A stretch of DNA of 64,000 nucleotides from Sphingobium estronivorans (GTDB lineage: Bacteria > Pseudomonadota > Alphaproteobacteria > Sphingomonadales > Sphingomonadaceae), in NCBI RefSeq assembly GCF_008692605.1, contig NZ_LFCT01000016.1, forward strand, positions 62,001 through 126,000. Direction: 5' to 3'. Positions 1 through 7,927 of this stretch are shown here, piece after piece. Positions within the stretch are counted from its first letter, which is position 1; each line of letters begins with the position of its first letter. The translations under genes were made by a program, and so were the position numbers. The notes beneath the pieces were generated by a model. The model was not told the DNA's origin. It made no database searches and saw only the letters and a list, made by a program, of their open reading frames with translations.

Positions 1-211
1 AGTCCAGAAGACCCTTCACCACCGCCTCTTCCAGCGCGGGCGAACTCAGCCGCCCGTCATAGCCGACCGCGACCCTTGATCCGCCCGCCCGCCGGACGGC
101 CGTGCCGAAACTGCGGCCGAGGGCATAGCCGTCCGCTTCGGTCAGCGTCCGGCCGACCACGCCCCGAATGTCATATTCGCGCAGCAGCGTAGGATGAAAG
201 CGGTGGGCCAT
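1..211 (-). CDS. phosphomannomutase/phosphoglucomutase, N-terminal part (runs off window)
   Basis: This is the 5' end of a leftward gene. Translation from the ATG at 211 gives 70 residues before the window edge. They begin [20 protein letters not shown], the typical start of alphaproteobacterial phosphomannomutase/phosphoglucomutase (alpha-D-phosphohexomutase family). These cytoplasmic enzymes interconvert hexose 6- and 1-phosphates for sugar nucleotide and exopolysaccharide synthesis. The YDIRG motif near residue 13 and the later GYDGRLSSP stretch belong to domain 1 of the fold. The phosphoserine loop and sugar-binding loops lie outside the window, so substrate preference cannot be judged. 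The gene starts 20 bp after the end of the J-domain gene on the same strand. Confidence 0.85.
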   Translation of the reverse strand, partial: MAHRFHPTLLREYDIRGVVGRTLTEADGYALGRSFGTAVRRAGGSRVAVGYDGRLSSPALEEAVVKGLLD

Positions 212-231
212 GGCATCCTCTCCTTCCACGG

Positions 232-669
232 TCAGTTGCGCTGCGCCAGATCCCCGATCAGCAGGTCGCGGGCCGCATTGATCTGGGCCGCCAGCGCTTC
301 CGTGCCACCCTTGTCCGGATGAACCGAGGCAATCAGGCGGCGATGCGCGGCACGGATCGCGCGGGCGTCGCAATCCGGCCCGACGCCCAGCAACTTGCGC
401 GCATCGATGACGGCCTGAGACGAAACGGTCTGGGAGGTGTGCTTGCCCGTTCCGGCCCTTTTCCGCGCCGGCCGGCTTTTGGCGAAGAAGAAAAGGGTGG
501 CGCCCATCAGCAGCGGCGCGCCGATCACCGGTTTGCCCTTGGCCGCCATCACCGCGCCGACCAGAGCGGCGCCCAGCGCCATGCCGTCCCTTCCACTCAT
601 GCGTTGCAGTCGTCCCGTCCAGATCAACCAGCCGGCAAGGCCGACCAGCAAGAGGGCAAACAGACCCAT
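232..669 (-). CDS. membrane-anchored J-domain (DnaJ-like) protein
   Basis: A 145-residue protein with two hydrophobic segments (about residues 3-17 and 47-63), a basic linker, and a C-terminal J domain (about 86-140) carrying the HPD tripeptide at 117-119. HPD is the motif by which J proteins stimulate the ATPase of DnaK-type chaperones, so this is probably an inner-membrane DnaK co-chaperone with its J domain in the cytosol. It lacks the Gly/Phe and zinc-finger regions of DnaJ and resembles short DjlA/TIM14-like proteins. Its start overlaps the last base of mipZ, which suggests co-transcription. The client is unknown. Confidence 0.8.
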   Translation of the reverse strand: MGLFALLLVGLAGWLIWTGRLQRMSGRDGMALGAALVGAVMAAKGKPVIGAPLLMGATLFFFAKSRPARKRAGTGKHTSQTVSSQAVIDARKLLGVGPDCDARAIRAAHRRLIASVHPDKGGTEALAAQINAARDLLIGDLAQRN

Positions 670-1475
670 CAGGCCGCGCCGAGCATATCCAATGGCGCGA
701 CTTCGCCGCGGTCGGGCAGGGCGAGACCCGACACCATTTCGCGCAGTTCCTGCCGTGCGGCGATGTGGCTGACACCCAGTTCGCCCAGATGCCCCTTGTC
801 CAGCAGAGTCAGGCCGGAGGGGAAGAGTTCGCGGAAGATCACGCGCTCCGAAAGGCCCGGAATCACGCGGAATCCGACACGGCGGGACAGTTCGGACAGC
901 GCATCGCCCACGCGTTTCTTGTTGCGGGCGTCATGATGCTGGACGCGGTTGCGCAGCACCACCCAGTCGATGGTCACGCCATCGGCCTTGGCGCGGGTCT
1001 TGCGCGCCTCGAAAATCAGTTCCGAATAGAAGGACAGGCGTTTCACCTTGAAGGTTTCCGCGTCCACCTGGCCGATCAGGTCGAAATCGACGAAGCTGTC
1101 GTTCATCGGCGTCACCAGCGTATTGGCGCGCGCGGCCATGTGGCGGGCATAATCATCGTCGCGGCCGGGCGTGTCGACGACCAGGAAATCCTTGCCCTCC
1201 GCCATGGCGGCAGCCTGTTCTTCCAGCGCTTCGACATTGTCGCCCTTGAACACCGCGAAATCCGGCGTCGGCAGGTCGATGCCCCGACGCTTCGCGGTTT
1301 CGGCGCGATTTTCCATATAGCGGGTGATGGTGCGCTGGCGCGGATCGAGGTCGATCATGCCGACCCGGTGACCCAGCACCGTCAGAGCGATGGCCGTGTG
1401 CACGGCGGTCGTCGACTTGCCGGTGCCGCCTTTCTCATTGGCAAAGACGATATGGTGCGTTTGGGCGTTCGCCAT
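669..1475 (-). CDS. mipZ: MipZ-like division-plane positioning ATPase (ParA superfamily)
   Basis: 268 residues with a deviant Walker A motif, KGGTGKST, at about 15-22 and the DLDPRQRT stretch near 42-49 that is characteristic of MipZ rather than of plasmid or chromosomal ParA. In Caulobacter, MipZ binds ParB at the origin, forms a gradient from the poles and inhibits FtsZ polymerisation, which places the division plane at mid-cell. Length fits the family. It lies about 2.5 kb from the predicted oriC and about 37 kb from parAB, its expected partners. It reads away from the origin, divergent from panC (110 bp between starts). The assignment is from motifs and overall sequence character and is not experimentally based. 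Confidence 0.88.
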   Translation of the reverse strand: MANAQTHHIVFANEKGGTGKSTTAVHTAIALTVLGHRVGMIDLDPRQRTITRYMENRAETAKRRGIDLPTPDFAVFKGDNVEALEEQAAAMAEGKDFLVVDTPGRDDDYARHMAARANTLVTPMNDSFVDFDLIGQVDAETFKVKRLSFYSELIFEARKTRAKADGVTIDWVVLRNRVQHHDARNKKRVGDALSELSRRVGFRVIPGLSERVIFRELFPSGLTLLDKGHLGELGVSHIAARQELREMVSGLALPDRGEVAPLDMLGAA

Positions 1476-1585
1476 CGGACCTTGATAACCCCGTTGATTG
1501 TCGCAATGAATATTGACCGTTCCAGCCGGTCGTGCCTTAGCAGGATTGACCCCTTGTTGATGCCCTTATCGGAGCCCCTCGTAAC

Positions 1586-2431
1586 GTGCAAACCCTCCGT
1601 GATCTCCCTTCGCTCAGAGCCGCCGTCGAAGCCCTGAAAAGCGATGGAAAACCGCTGGCGCTGGTACCGACCATGGGCGCGCTGCATGACGGGCACATGG
1701 CGCTGGTCGAGGAAGCGCGGCTCCATGCCGGGCATGTCGTCGTGTCGATCTTCGTCAATCCCCGCCAGTTCGGCGTGAACGAGGATCTGGACGCCTATCC
1801 CCGGCGCGAGGCCAAGGATGCGCAGATGTTGCAGGCGGCTGGAGTCGATATTCTTTGGGCACCCACGGTCGAGGTCATGTATCCGGCGGGCTATGCGACG
1901 AACATCTCCGTCTCCGGCGTGACCGAGGGGCTGGATGGCGCAGCGCGGCCGGGGCATTTCGACGGCGTGGCGACCGTGGTGACGAAGCTGTTCAACCAGG
2001 TCCGGCCCGAAGTCGCGCTCTTCGGGGAGAAGGATTATCAGCAGCTCGCGGTCATTCGTCAGATGGTTCGGGATTTGGACGTGCCCATCGACATCATCGG
2101 CGTTCCGACCCAGCGGGCCGAGGACGGGCTGGCCCTTTCTTCCCGTAACCAATATCTGACGGAAGAAGAGCGCAAGGACGCGCTCGCCCTGCCCCGCGCC
2201 TTGGGCGAAGCGGCAAGGCAGATGGAGAAGGGTGCGACGGTGGAGGCCGCCATTGCCAAGGCCATTGCCATGCTGGCCACGCATGGATTCGACCCGATCG
2301 ATTATGTGACGCTGTGCGATGCGGTGACGCTGGAGCCGATGACGGTGTTGGATCGCCCGGCGCGTTTGTTGGGCGCGGCGAAGCTTGGCCTGACGCGGTT
2401 GATCGACAATATTCCGGTCGATCCAGCCTGA
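1586..2431 (+). CDS. panC: pantothenate synthetase
   Basis: 281 residues, the usual PanC length. PanC condenses pantoate and beta-alanine with ATP to make pantothenate, a coenzyme A precursor, in the cytoplasm. The ATP-binding signature PTMGALHDGHMALV is visible near residues 28-41 (the HDGH form of the HIGH motif), followed by VSIFVNPRQFG and later FGEKDYQQL and LSSRNQYL, all family hallmarks. The start is GTG at 1586, giving MQTLRDL, with a GGAG about 11 bp upstream. No panB or panD is adjacent. The gene converges on hemJ with a strong hairpin between them. Confidence 0.97.
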   Translation: MQTLRDLPSLRAAVEALKSDGKPLALVPTMGALHDGHMALVEEARLHAGHVVVSIFVNPRQFGVNEDLDAYPRREAKDAQMLQAAGVDILWAPTVEVMYPAGYATNISVSGVTEGLDGAARPGHFDGVATVVTKLFNQVRPEVALFGEKDYQQLAVIRQMVRDLDVPIDIIGVPTQRAEDGLALSSRNQYLTEEERKDALALPRALGEAARQMEKGATVEAAIAKAIAMLATHGFDPIDYVTLCDAVTLEPMTVLDRPARLLGAAKLGLTRLIDNIPVDPA

Positions 2432-2440
2432 GGCAAAACG

Positions 2441-2466
2441 CTCATCCCGGCTGACGCCGGGGTGAG
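2441..2466. terminator. GC-rich hairpin between convergent panC and hemJ
   Basis: CTCATCCCGGC and its complementary GCCGGGGTGAG form an almost perfect stem around a 3-4 base loop in the 40-bp gap between panC and hemJ. There is no clear T-run on either side. It could stop transcription from both directions or be a REP-type palindrome; sequences of the 'CATCCCGG...CCGGG' kind are common between convergent genes in sphingomonads. Confidence 0.5.
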
Positions 2467-2471
2467 GAACC

Positions 2472-2915
2472 TCAAAATGGTTTCACGATCACCGCGATCA
2501 CGATAACGGCTGCGGCGATTCCGGGAATCTCGTTGAGCAGCCTCAACTGTTTCTCCGTCAGGGGCCGCTGCCCCCCGGCGAGCTTTTTCGTGTAGCCGGC
2601 GATCCAGCCATGATAGCCGGAAAGCCCCAACACGAAGAGCAGCTTCAGGTGGAACCAACCGAAATGCCAGGCGCCGATCTCCACCATCAGCATCAGGCCG
2701 AAGACCCAGACCAGAACGATGGAGGGGTTCAGAATGATCTTGAGCAGCCGCCTTTCGCGGTCGATCCATTTTTTATCTTCTTCCGACCCCACCGGGCATT
2801 GCTGGTGATAGACGAAGAAGCGCGGCATCATGAACAGGCCCGCCATCAGGAAGATGACGAAGATGACATGCGCGGCTTTGACCCACAAATAGGCTGCTCC
2901 CAGATAAGGCATCAA
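2472..2915 (-). CDS. hemJ: protoporphyrinogen IX oxidase HemJ (UPF0093)
   Basis: 147-residue multi-pass membrane protein with four to five hydrophobic helices, matching the HemJ/UPF0093 family of oxygen-independent protoporphyrinogen oxidases that replace HemG/HemY in many alphaproteobacteria. The family histidine is in AYLWVKAAHVIFVIFLMAG (H16), and the MLMVEIGAWHFGWFHLKLLFV region and the lysine-rich C-terminal half are also typical. Its ATG (2915) overlaps the hemE stop by 4 bp. HemE and HemJ therefore form a translationally coupled haem-synthesis pair reading away from the origin. Confidence 0.92.
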   Translation of the reverse strand: MMPYLGAAYLWVKAAHVIFVIFLMAGLFMMPRFFVYHQQCPVGSEEDKKWIDRERRLLKIILNPSIVLVWVFGLMLMVEIGAWHFGWFHLKLLFVLGLSGYHGWIAGYTKKLAGGQRPLTEKQLRLLNEIPGIAAAVIVIAVIVKPF

Positions 2916-3976
2916 GTCCCCTTCCGCCGGCGAATATAGGCCAGCAGCGCTTCAACATGATGGATCGGCGTATCGGGAAGAATCCCATGGCCGAGATTGA
3001 AGATATGCGGCCGACCGGCAAAGGCGGCGCGGATGTTGTCGACGGCCTCTTCCACCGCCTTGCCGCCCGCGATCAAGGCGAGCGGGTCGAGATTGCCCTG
3101 AACCGGCAAGCCTTCGGGCAACGCGCGATGGGCCCAGTGCGGATCGACCGTTTCATCGATGCCGATCGCATCGACTCCCGTGCCGACCGCATAATCGGCC
3201 AGTTTCGCGCCCGCGCCCTTGGGAAAGCCGATGACCGGAATATCCGGGTGGATCGCCTTCAGCCGTTCCACGATCCGCCGGTTAGGCTGGATCACCCAGC
3301 GTTCGAACTCCAGCGGGGCGAGACTGCCCGCCCAGCTGTCGAACAGCTGAACCGCCTCCACCCCGGCGTCGATCTGACCGGACAGATAAACGACCGTGGC
3401 CTCTGTGATCGCGGCGATGATCGCGGCGAAGCGTTCAGGCTGCTGATAGGCGAGGCGGCGGGCCGCACCCTGGTCCTTGCTGCCCTGTCCCGCGACCATA
3501 TAGGTGGCGATCGTCCAGGGGCTGCCTGCAAAGCCCAGGAAGGTCACTTGCGGGTCCAGCGCGGCCTTGACCTGCCGAACCGTCTCATAGACCGCCTCAT
3601 AGCGGCTGAAATCGGGTTTGAGGGCATCCAGCGCCGTTTCGGACAGGATCGGCGCCAGGCGCGGGCCCTCCCCCGTCTCGAACCAGAGGTCCTGGCCCAT
3701 GGCATAGGGCACGATCAGGATATCGGAAAAGAGGATCGCGCCGTCGAAACCGAAGCGGCGCAGGGGCTGAAGCGTGACTTCCGCCGCCGCCGCGCTGTCA
3801 TAGACCAGTTCCAGGAACCCGCCCTTTTCCGCCCGCAATGCGCGATATTCGGGGAGGTAACGGCCCGCTTGGCGCATGAGCCACATGGGCGGCACAGCGG
3901 GGCATGCACCCTTCAGGACCGAAAGCAGCGGCTTGGCGGATGGCCCGTTCGAAAGGTCGGCATCAGGTCCCGTCAT
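2912..3976 (-). CDS. hemE: uroporphyrinogen decarboxylase
   Basis: 354 residues, normal for HemE. It decarboxylates the four acetate side chains of uroporphyrinogen III to give coproporphyrinogen III in haem synthesis. The N-terminal PPMWLMRQAGRYLPEYRALR segment (near 30-50) contains the conserved RQAGRY substrate-binding loop. The active-site stretch FSDILIVPYAMG follows near 83-94, and LGHGILPDTP is near the C-terminus. Its start lies at the left edge of the predicted replication origin. In Caulobacter and relatives the origin also abuts hemE. Confidence 0.97.
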   Translation of the reverse strand: MTGPDADLSNGPSAKPLLSVLKGACPAVPPMWLMRQAGRYLPEYRALRAEKGGFLELVYDSAAAAEVTLQPLRRFGFDGAILFSDILIVPYAMGQDLWFETGEGPRLAPILSETALDALKPDFSRYEAVYETVRQVKAALDPQVTFLGFAGSPWTIATYMVAGQGSKDQGAARRLAYQQPERFAAIIAAITEATVVYLSGQIDAGVEAVQLFDSWAGSLAPLEFERWVIQPNRRIVERLKAIHPDIPVIGFPKGAGAKLADYAVGTGVDAIGIDETVDPHWAHRALPEGLPVQGNLDPLALIAGGKAVEEAVDNIRAAFAGRPHIFNLGHGILPDTPIHHVEALLAYIRRRKGT

Positions 3977-4020
3977 AAACTCTCTTATATTAGATTCTTA
4001 GAAGGTAGTTGAGATTGTTG
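3974..4020. other. AT-rich stretch of oriC, candidate DNA unwinding element
   Basis: The ~45 bp just upstream of hemE is clearly richer in A and T than anything nearby (it includes TCTTATATTAGATTCTTAG) and lies at the opposite end of the interval from the DnaA boxes. This fits an unwinding element, but no repeated 13-mers are obvious, so the role is inferred from composition and position. Confidence 0.5.
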
Positions 4021-4119
4021 GGCGCTTGGCAGCGGGGTTTATGCGCTGTGCCCGGATTTGCCAACAACTTGACTCCTTGCGGTCTCCGATTCCGGTCCGA
4101 GTCAGTTCGCTTATCCCCG

Positions 4120-4128
4120 TTATCCACA
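4120..4128 (+). promoter_or_regulatory. DnaA box (perfect)
   Basis: Exact TTATCCACA, the consensus DnaA recognition 9-mer. A partial box, TTATCCCCG, ends one base before it (4111-4119). Confidence 0.85.
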
Positions 4129-4162
4129 GGATGTGGATGGAAATTTGGAACTGTTGGCGGGC

Positions 4163-4171
4163 TGTGGACAA
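4163..4171 (-). promoter_or_regulatory. DnaA box (one mismatch, inverse orientation)
   Basis: TGTGGACAA on the plus strand reads TTGTCCACA on the minus strand, one base from consensus TTATCCACA. It lies between the two perfect boxes. Confidence 0.65.
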
Positions 4172-4231
4172 GAGTCCCGGAATCGAGGATCGCGATAAGT
4201 GCCTGATTTTCCCCGCAACCTATCCCTTGCT

Positions 4232-4240
4232 TTATCCACA
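4232..4240 (+). promoter_or_regulatory. DnaA box (perfect)
   Basis: Exact TTATCCACA, 24 bp before the ppsR start codon. DnaA bound here could also affect ppsR transcription, but no promoter was resolved. Confidence 0.85.
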
Positions 4241-4263
4241 GCCTCCCCACAGAGATATTCCGC

Positions 4264-5085
4264 ATGTCTCGCATTCACCTGCATCTTCTTTCGGACTCCA
4301 CCGGCGAAACGTTGGAAAACGTTGCCAAAGCGGCGATCGGCGCTTTTGAAAATGTGGAGGCCGTGCGCCATTTCTGGCCCATGGTGCGGTCCGATGTCCA
4401 TCTCGATCGGATCATGGAGGAAATTGCCGCCAATCCGGGGCTGGTGCTGTTCACCCTGTCCAACCATCAGTTGCGCAGGCGGTTGGAGACGCGCTGTCGG
4501 GCGCTGGGCCTGCCGCATGTCGCGGCGCTGGACAGCGTGACCGATGCGCTGTCCAACATATTGGGGCAGGAGACGCGCAACCGTCCGGGGCGCAAGCATA
4601 TTCTGGACGAAGCCTATTTCGCGCGGATCGAGGCGATCCAGTTCACCATCGCCCATGACGATGGCGTCGGCCATGAAAATTGGGAGGAGGCCGATATCGT
4701 CCTGGCCGGCGTGTCGCGCGCGTCCAAGACGCCGACCTCCATCTATCTCGCCAATCGGGGGTACAAGACCGCCAATATCCCGCTGGTGGTGCAATCGCCG
4801 CCGCCGCGCAGCCTCTATTCGCTCCGCCATCCGATGGTGGTGGGGCTGACGGTCAGTCCGGAGCGGCTGGTGCAGATCCGGCGCAATCGCCTGCTGTCTT
4901 TGAATCAGGCGCCCGAAACCAGCTATGTCGATCTGGAAAAGGTGCAGGAGGAACTGGCCTTTGCCCGGCGGATGTTCGCCGACAATGGCTGGCCGGTGAT
5001 CGACATGACCCGCCGCTCGATCGAGGAAGCGGCGGCGGCCATCATCAACCTGTTCAACGACCGCGTGCTGGCGGAGGGAAATTAA
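4264..5085 (+). CDS. ppsR: pyruvate, water dikinase (PEP synthase) regulatory protein
   Basis: 273 residues of the DUF299/PPSR family, bifunctional kinase and pyrophosphorylases that switch PEP synthase or pyruvate phosphate dikinase off with ADP and on with phosphate. The P-loop-like GVSRASKT is at about 149-156, and the N-terminal LHLLSDSTGETLENVAKA is a family signature. The homologue (RP001-type) sits immediately beside oriC in Caulobacter and Rickettsia, as here. It is the first gene of a rightward run with maf, aroE, coaE and dnaQ, with only 3 bp to maf. The target dikinase is not in the window. Confidence 0.93.
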   Translation: MSRIHLHLLSDSTGETLENVAKAAIGAFENVEAVRHFWPMVRSDVHLDRIMEEIAANPGLVLFTLSNHQLRRRLETRCRALGLPHVAALDSVTDALSNILGQETRNRPGRKHILDEAYFARIEAIQFTIAHDDGVGHENWEEADIVLAGVSRASKTPTSIYLANRGYKTANIPLVVQSPPPRSLYSLRHPMVVGLTVSPERLVQIRRNRLLSLNQAPETSYVDLEKVQEELAFARRMFADNGWPVIDMTRRSIEEAAAAIINLFNDRVLAEGN

Positions 5086-5088
5086 GTC

Positions 5089-5694
5089 ATGCCAAAAACC
5101 CCGATCGTGCTGGCATCGCAAAGCGCGAGCCGCCGGGCGCTGCTGAATGCGGCGCAGGTACCGTTCGAGGCGCTGTCGCCGCAGGTGGACGAGGAGGCAG
5201 CCAAAGAAGCGCTGCGCGCCGATGGTCTCGACGCGCGCAAGCTGGCCGATGCACTGGCCGAACTGAAGGCGCTGCGCGTATCGCGGCGGGTGCCGGGCGG
5301 GTTGGTGCTGGGCTGCGACCAGACATTGAGTCTGGATGACGGCACGATGATCGACAAGGCCGTCGACCGGGCGGATGCGGAGCGGATATTGAAGCTGCTG
5401 TCGGGCCGGGTGCATTATCTGCATAGCGCGGCGGTGATGGCACTCAATGGCGAGCCGATCTGGCGGCATATTGAGCGGGTGCGGATGACGGTGCGGCCCT
5501 TGTCCGATGCCTTCATCGCCCAATATCTCGACAGGGATTGGGAAGAATGCCGTTGGTGCGTCGGCTGTTACCGGATCGAGGGGCCGGGCGCACAGCTTTT
5601 CGCCAAGGTGGAAGGGAGCCAGTTCGCGATTCAGGGGCTGCCACTGCTGCCGTTGCTTGACTTCCTGCGCATAAGGGGCGTTCTGGCAGCATGA
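5089..5694 (+). CDS. maf: Maf family nucleoside triphosphate pyrophosphatase
   Basis: 201 residues. The N-terminus PIVLASQSASRRALLNAA matches the Maf signature (ASxSxxRRxLL). The GCDQTL segment at about 76-81 and the C-terminal GSQFAIQGLPLLPLLDFLR are typical of the alphaproteobacterial Maf group. Maf proteins hydrolyse non-canonical or methylated nucleoside triphosphates (house-cleaning); an older name is septum formation inhibitor. The catalytic Asp occurs as GCDQT rather than the commoner ADT. The exact nucleotide substrate cannot be read from sequence. The stop overlaps the aroE start (ATGA). Confidence 0.92.
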   Translation: MPKTPIVLASQSASRRALLNAAQVPFEALSPQVDEEAAKEALRADGLDARKLADALAELKALRVSRRVPGGLVLGCDQTLSLDDGTMIDKAVDRADAERILKLLSGRVHYLHSAAVMALNGEPIWRHIERVRMTVRPLSDAFIAQYLDRDWEECRWCVGCYRIEGPGAQLFAKVEGSQFAIQGLPLLPLLDFLRIRGVLAA

Positions 5695-6512
5695 CCGACA
5701 AGCTCCCCTATGCAGAAGTGATCGGCGATCCGATCGAACACAGCAAATCGCCGTTGATTCATAATTTCTGGCTGGATGCGCTGGGGATCGAGGCGGAATA
5801 TAAGAAGACACATGTGACAGCGGAGGGCTTGTCCGCTTATTTTCTGGCGCGCCGGGCCGATCCCGACTGGCTGGGATGCAACGTCACCATTCCGCACAAG
5901 ATCGCGGTGATGGACTATACCGACGATCCGGGTGGCGTGCGCGACCGGATCGGGGCGATGAACACCATTGCCAGCGAGACTGGCGGGCCGCTGATCGGCA
6001 CCAATACCGATGCGGGCGGATTCCTCCAGCCGCTGCTGCGCGACAAGTGGAAGGGACAGAGCGCGGTGCTGGTCGGCGCGGGCGGTGCGGCGCGGGCGAT
6101 CCTGTTCGCGTTGACCAGCCTGGGCGTGTCGGACATCAGCATCATGGCGCGCGATGCGGCCAAGGGACAGGCACTGCTCGACCGCGCCGGGGTCGAAGGG
6201 CGGGTCATCGGCATGACCGATGCATTGCCGCGGGCCGATCTTCTGGTGAACAGCAGTTCGCTGGGCATGGTCGGCCAGCCCGATCTGGATTTGGACCTTG
6301 CGCCGTTGGCCGGGGACGCGACCGTTTATGACATCGTCTATGCGCCGCTCGAAACGACGTTGCTCAAGGCGGCGCGGGCGAGGGGGCTCAAGACTCTCGA
6401 CGGGCTGGAAATGCTGATCGGGCAGGCGGCGCTGGCCTTCGATATTTTCTTCGATGCCGAAGCCCCGCGTGAGCGGGACGAGGAATTGCGCGCTTTGCTG
6501 CTCGCCGCCTGA
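5691..6512 (+). CDS. aroE: shikimate dehydrogenase
   Basis: 273 residues, standard AroE length. It reduces 3-dehydroshikimate to shikimate with NADPH in chorismate synthesis. Conserved features are the GDPIEHSKSPLIHN substrate site near residues 12-25, NVTIPHK with the catalytic lysine near 65-71, NTDAGGF, the dinucleotide-binding GAGGAARAI near 126-134, and the C-terminal LDGLEMLIGQAA. Translation overlaps maf by 4 bp, and coaE follows 6 bp after the stop. Confidence 0.97.
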   Translation: MTDKLPYAEVIGDPIEHSKSPLIHNFWLDALGIEAEYKKTHVTAEGLSAYFLARRADPDWLGCNVTIPHKIAVMDYTDDPGGVRDRIGAMNTIASETGGPLIGTNTDAGGFLQPLLRDKWKGQSAVLVGAGGAARAILFALTSLGVSDISIMARDAAKGQALLDRAGVEGRVIGMTDALPRADLLVNSSSLGMVGQPDLDLDLAPLAGDATVYDIVYAPLETTLLKAARARGLKTLDGLEMLIGQAALAFDIFFDAEAPRERDEELRALLLAA

Positions 6513-6518
6513 CTCGGC

Positions 6519-7112
6519 ATGAAGATTTACGGCCTCACTGGCTCCATCGGCATGGGCAAGTCCGCCGTCGCCACGATGTTGCGGCGCGCAGGCGTGCCGC
6601 TGTTCGACGCCGATGCCGAAGTGCATCGCCTGCAAGGACCGGGCGGCATCCTGCTTCCCGCCATAGAGGCCCGCTTTCCCGGCACGACCGGGCCGCAGGG
6701 CGTGGACCGGGGGAAGCTGGGCGCGGCGGTGTTCGGCCATCCACAAGAGTTGAAGGCGCTGGAAAGGATCGTCCATCCCGCCGTCCGCGCGGCGCGCGCG
6801 GACTTCCTCCGCCGGAATCGGTCGCGCGCGTTCGTCGTGCTCGACATCCCGCTGCTGTTCGAGGGGCGGGGGGAATACAAGCTGGACGGCGTCATCGTCG
6901 TCAGCGCCCCAGCTTGGAAACAGCGTAAGCGCGTGCTGGCGCGACCGCGCATGACGGCGGCCAAATTCCGCCAGATTGTTCATCTGCAAACCCCAGATGC
7001 CGAAAAACGGCGGCGGGCCGATTATATTATCGACACGGGGACGACCTTCGCTGAGACTCGCAGCCAGGTTCGGCACCTGGTCGCTTGCCTTGGCGCGAAG
7101 ACAGGCCGATAA
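6519..7112 (+). CDS. coaE: dephospho-CoA kinase
   Basis: 197 residues. CoaE phosphorylates the 3'-OH of dephospho-CoA, the last step of coenzyme A synthesis. The Walker A loop GSIGMGKSAVA is at about 8-18, followed by the FDADAEVHRLQG substrate region and DIPLLFEG near 107-114. The family's C-terminal motif, here PDAEKRRRADYIIDT, is intact. It is the fourth gene of the origin-proximal run, which conserves the ppsR-maf-aroE-coaE-dnaQ order known from other alphaproteobacteria. PanC, the other CoA-pathway enzyme, lies on the opposite side of the origin. Confidence 0.96.
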   Translation: MKIYGLTGSIGMGKSAVATMLRRAGVPLFDADAEVHRLQGPGGILLPAIEARFPGTTGPQGVDRGKLGAAVFGHPQELKALERIVHPAVRAARADFLRRNRSRAFVVLDIPLLFEGRGEYKLDGVIVVSAPAWKQRKRVLARPRMTAAKFRQIVHLQTPDAEKRRRADYIIDTGTTFAETRSQVRHLVACLGAKTGR

Positions 7113-7145
7113 GGTGCAGTCCGGCAAGAGTCGTTGAAGAGGGCG

Positions 7146-7838
7146 ATGCGCGAGATTATTTTCGACACCGAAACGACTGGATTCGACCCCGCCTCTGGCG
7201 ATCGCCTGGTCGAAATCGGATGCATTGAACTCATTAACCGGGTGCCGTCCGGCCGTACCTTCCACGCTTATTATAATCCGCAGCGGTCGATGCCGGCCGC
7301 GGCCGAGGCGGTGCATGGGCTGTCGGACATTTTCCTCAAGGACAAGCCGCTCTTTTCGCACGGGATTGAGGAGTTGCTGGCCTTTCTGGAGGACAGCCAT
7401 CTGGTTGCGCATAATGCGCGCTTCGACTTCGGCTTCCTGAATCATGAGTTGAAGCTCTGCGGCCGGGCCGAAGTGTCGATGGACCGGATGATCGACACCG
7501 TCGCCATCGCCCGGCAACTCCATCCCGGCGCCAAGCACAGCCTGGACGCGCTTTGCACCCGCTACGGCATCGATCGCAGCCATCGCGTCAAGCATGGCGC
7601 CCTGCTCGACGCCGAATTGTTGGCCCAGCTTTACATCGAACTGACCGGCGGCCGTCAGATCGGCCTTGGTCTTGCACAGGAGGAAGAAAAACAAGGGCTT
7701 GGGGTGGAACTCACGGCGCAAGTCGCGGTTCGCCCTGTACGTCCCGCGCGCGTCTTCACGGCCAGCGCGGAGGAGTTGGAGCGGCATGCCGCGTTCGTCG
7801 CGACGCTGGACAAGCCGCTCTGGCTCGAGGAGGCCTGA
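7146..7838 (+). CDS. dnaQ: DNA polymerase III epsilon subunit (proofreading exonuclease)
   Basis: About 230 residues. The chosen ATG at 7146 gives MREIIFDTETTGFDP; a TTG four codons earlier is possible but less likely. ExoI (DTETTG, acidic residues near 7-9), ExoII (HNARFDFGFLNHEL near 97) and ExoIII (H...D, SHRVKHGALLDAELL near 145-160) motifs of DEDDh exonucleases are intact. The C-terminal tail should bind the polymerase alpha subunit. Epsilon removes misincorporated bases during replication. It is probably co-transcribed with coaE (33 bp gap). Confidence 0.95.
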   Translation: MREIIFDTETTGFDPASGDRLVEIGCIELINRVPSGRTFHAYYNPQRSMPAAAEAVHGLSDIFLKDKPLFSHGIEELLAFLEDSHLVAHNARFDFGFLNHELKLCGRAEVSMDRMIDTVAIARQLHPGAKHSLDALCTRYGIDRSHRVKHGALLDAELLAQLYIELTGGRQIGLGLAQEEEKQGLGVELTAQVAVRPVRPARVFTASAEELERHAAFVATLDKPLWLEEA

Positions 7839-7927
7839 AACCAGCCGTTTTCCCACAACGGTCAGTCTTCAGGTCCCATGCCAGCCGGACCGTCGTCCGC
7901 GGTCCGGGTAGAACAAGGAGAAGGCAT

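Larger units (their letters stand above)
3977..4263. other. oriC: predicted chromosomal replication origin (oriC)
   Basis: 287 bp between divergent hemE and ppsR, the location of oriC in Caulobacter and other alphaproteobacteria (between hemE and the RP001-type gene). Visible signals are two perfect DnaA boxes TTATCCACA (4120-4128, 4232-4240), a one-mismatch inverse box (4163-4171), a partial box TTATCCCCG (4111-4119), and an AT-rich stretch next to hemE (about 3974-4020) that could be the unwinding element. There are six GANTC sites. No TTAA-N7-TTAA CtrA box is present; the interval contains no TTAA at all. Gene orientation diverges from this point. Short open frames inside it look like chance. 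Confidence 0.88.
3993..4298. promoter_or_regulatory. cluster of GANTC (CcrM) methylation sites at the origin
   Basis: GANTC occurs at 3993 (GATTC), 4071 (GACTC), 4088 (GATTC), 4099 (GAGTC), 4172 (GAGTC) and 4180 (GAATC), and again at 4294 just inside ppsR. GANTC is the target of the alphaproteobacterial cell-cycle adenine methyltransferase CcrM. At this base composition about one site per 300 bp is expected. The methyltransferase gene is not in the window. Confidence 0.7.

Noticed and set aside
3990..4274. Small open frames inside the predicted origin
   Set aside because: No RBS or family resemblance, and they overlap DnaA and GANTC sites.
4120..5811. 563-residue minus-strand frame across the origin and ppsR-maf
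   Set aside because: Antisense to ppsR and maf, and its start region would cover DnaA boxes.
5631..7856. 741-residue minus-strand frame across aroE, coaE and dnaQ
   Set aside because: Antisense to three well-supported genes with intact motifs.
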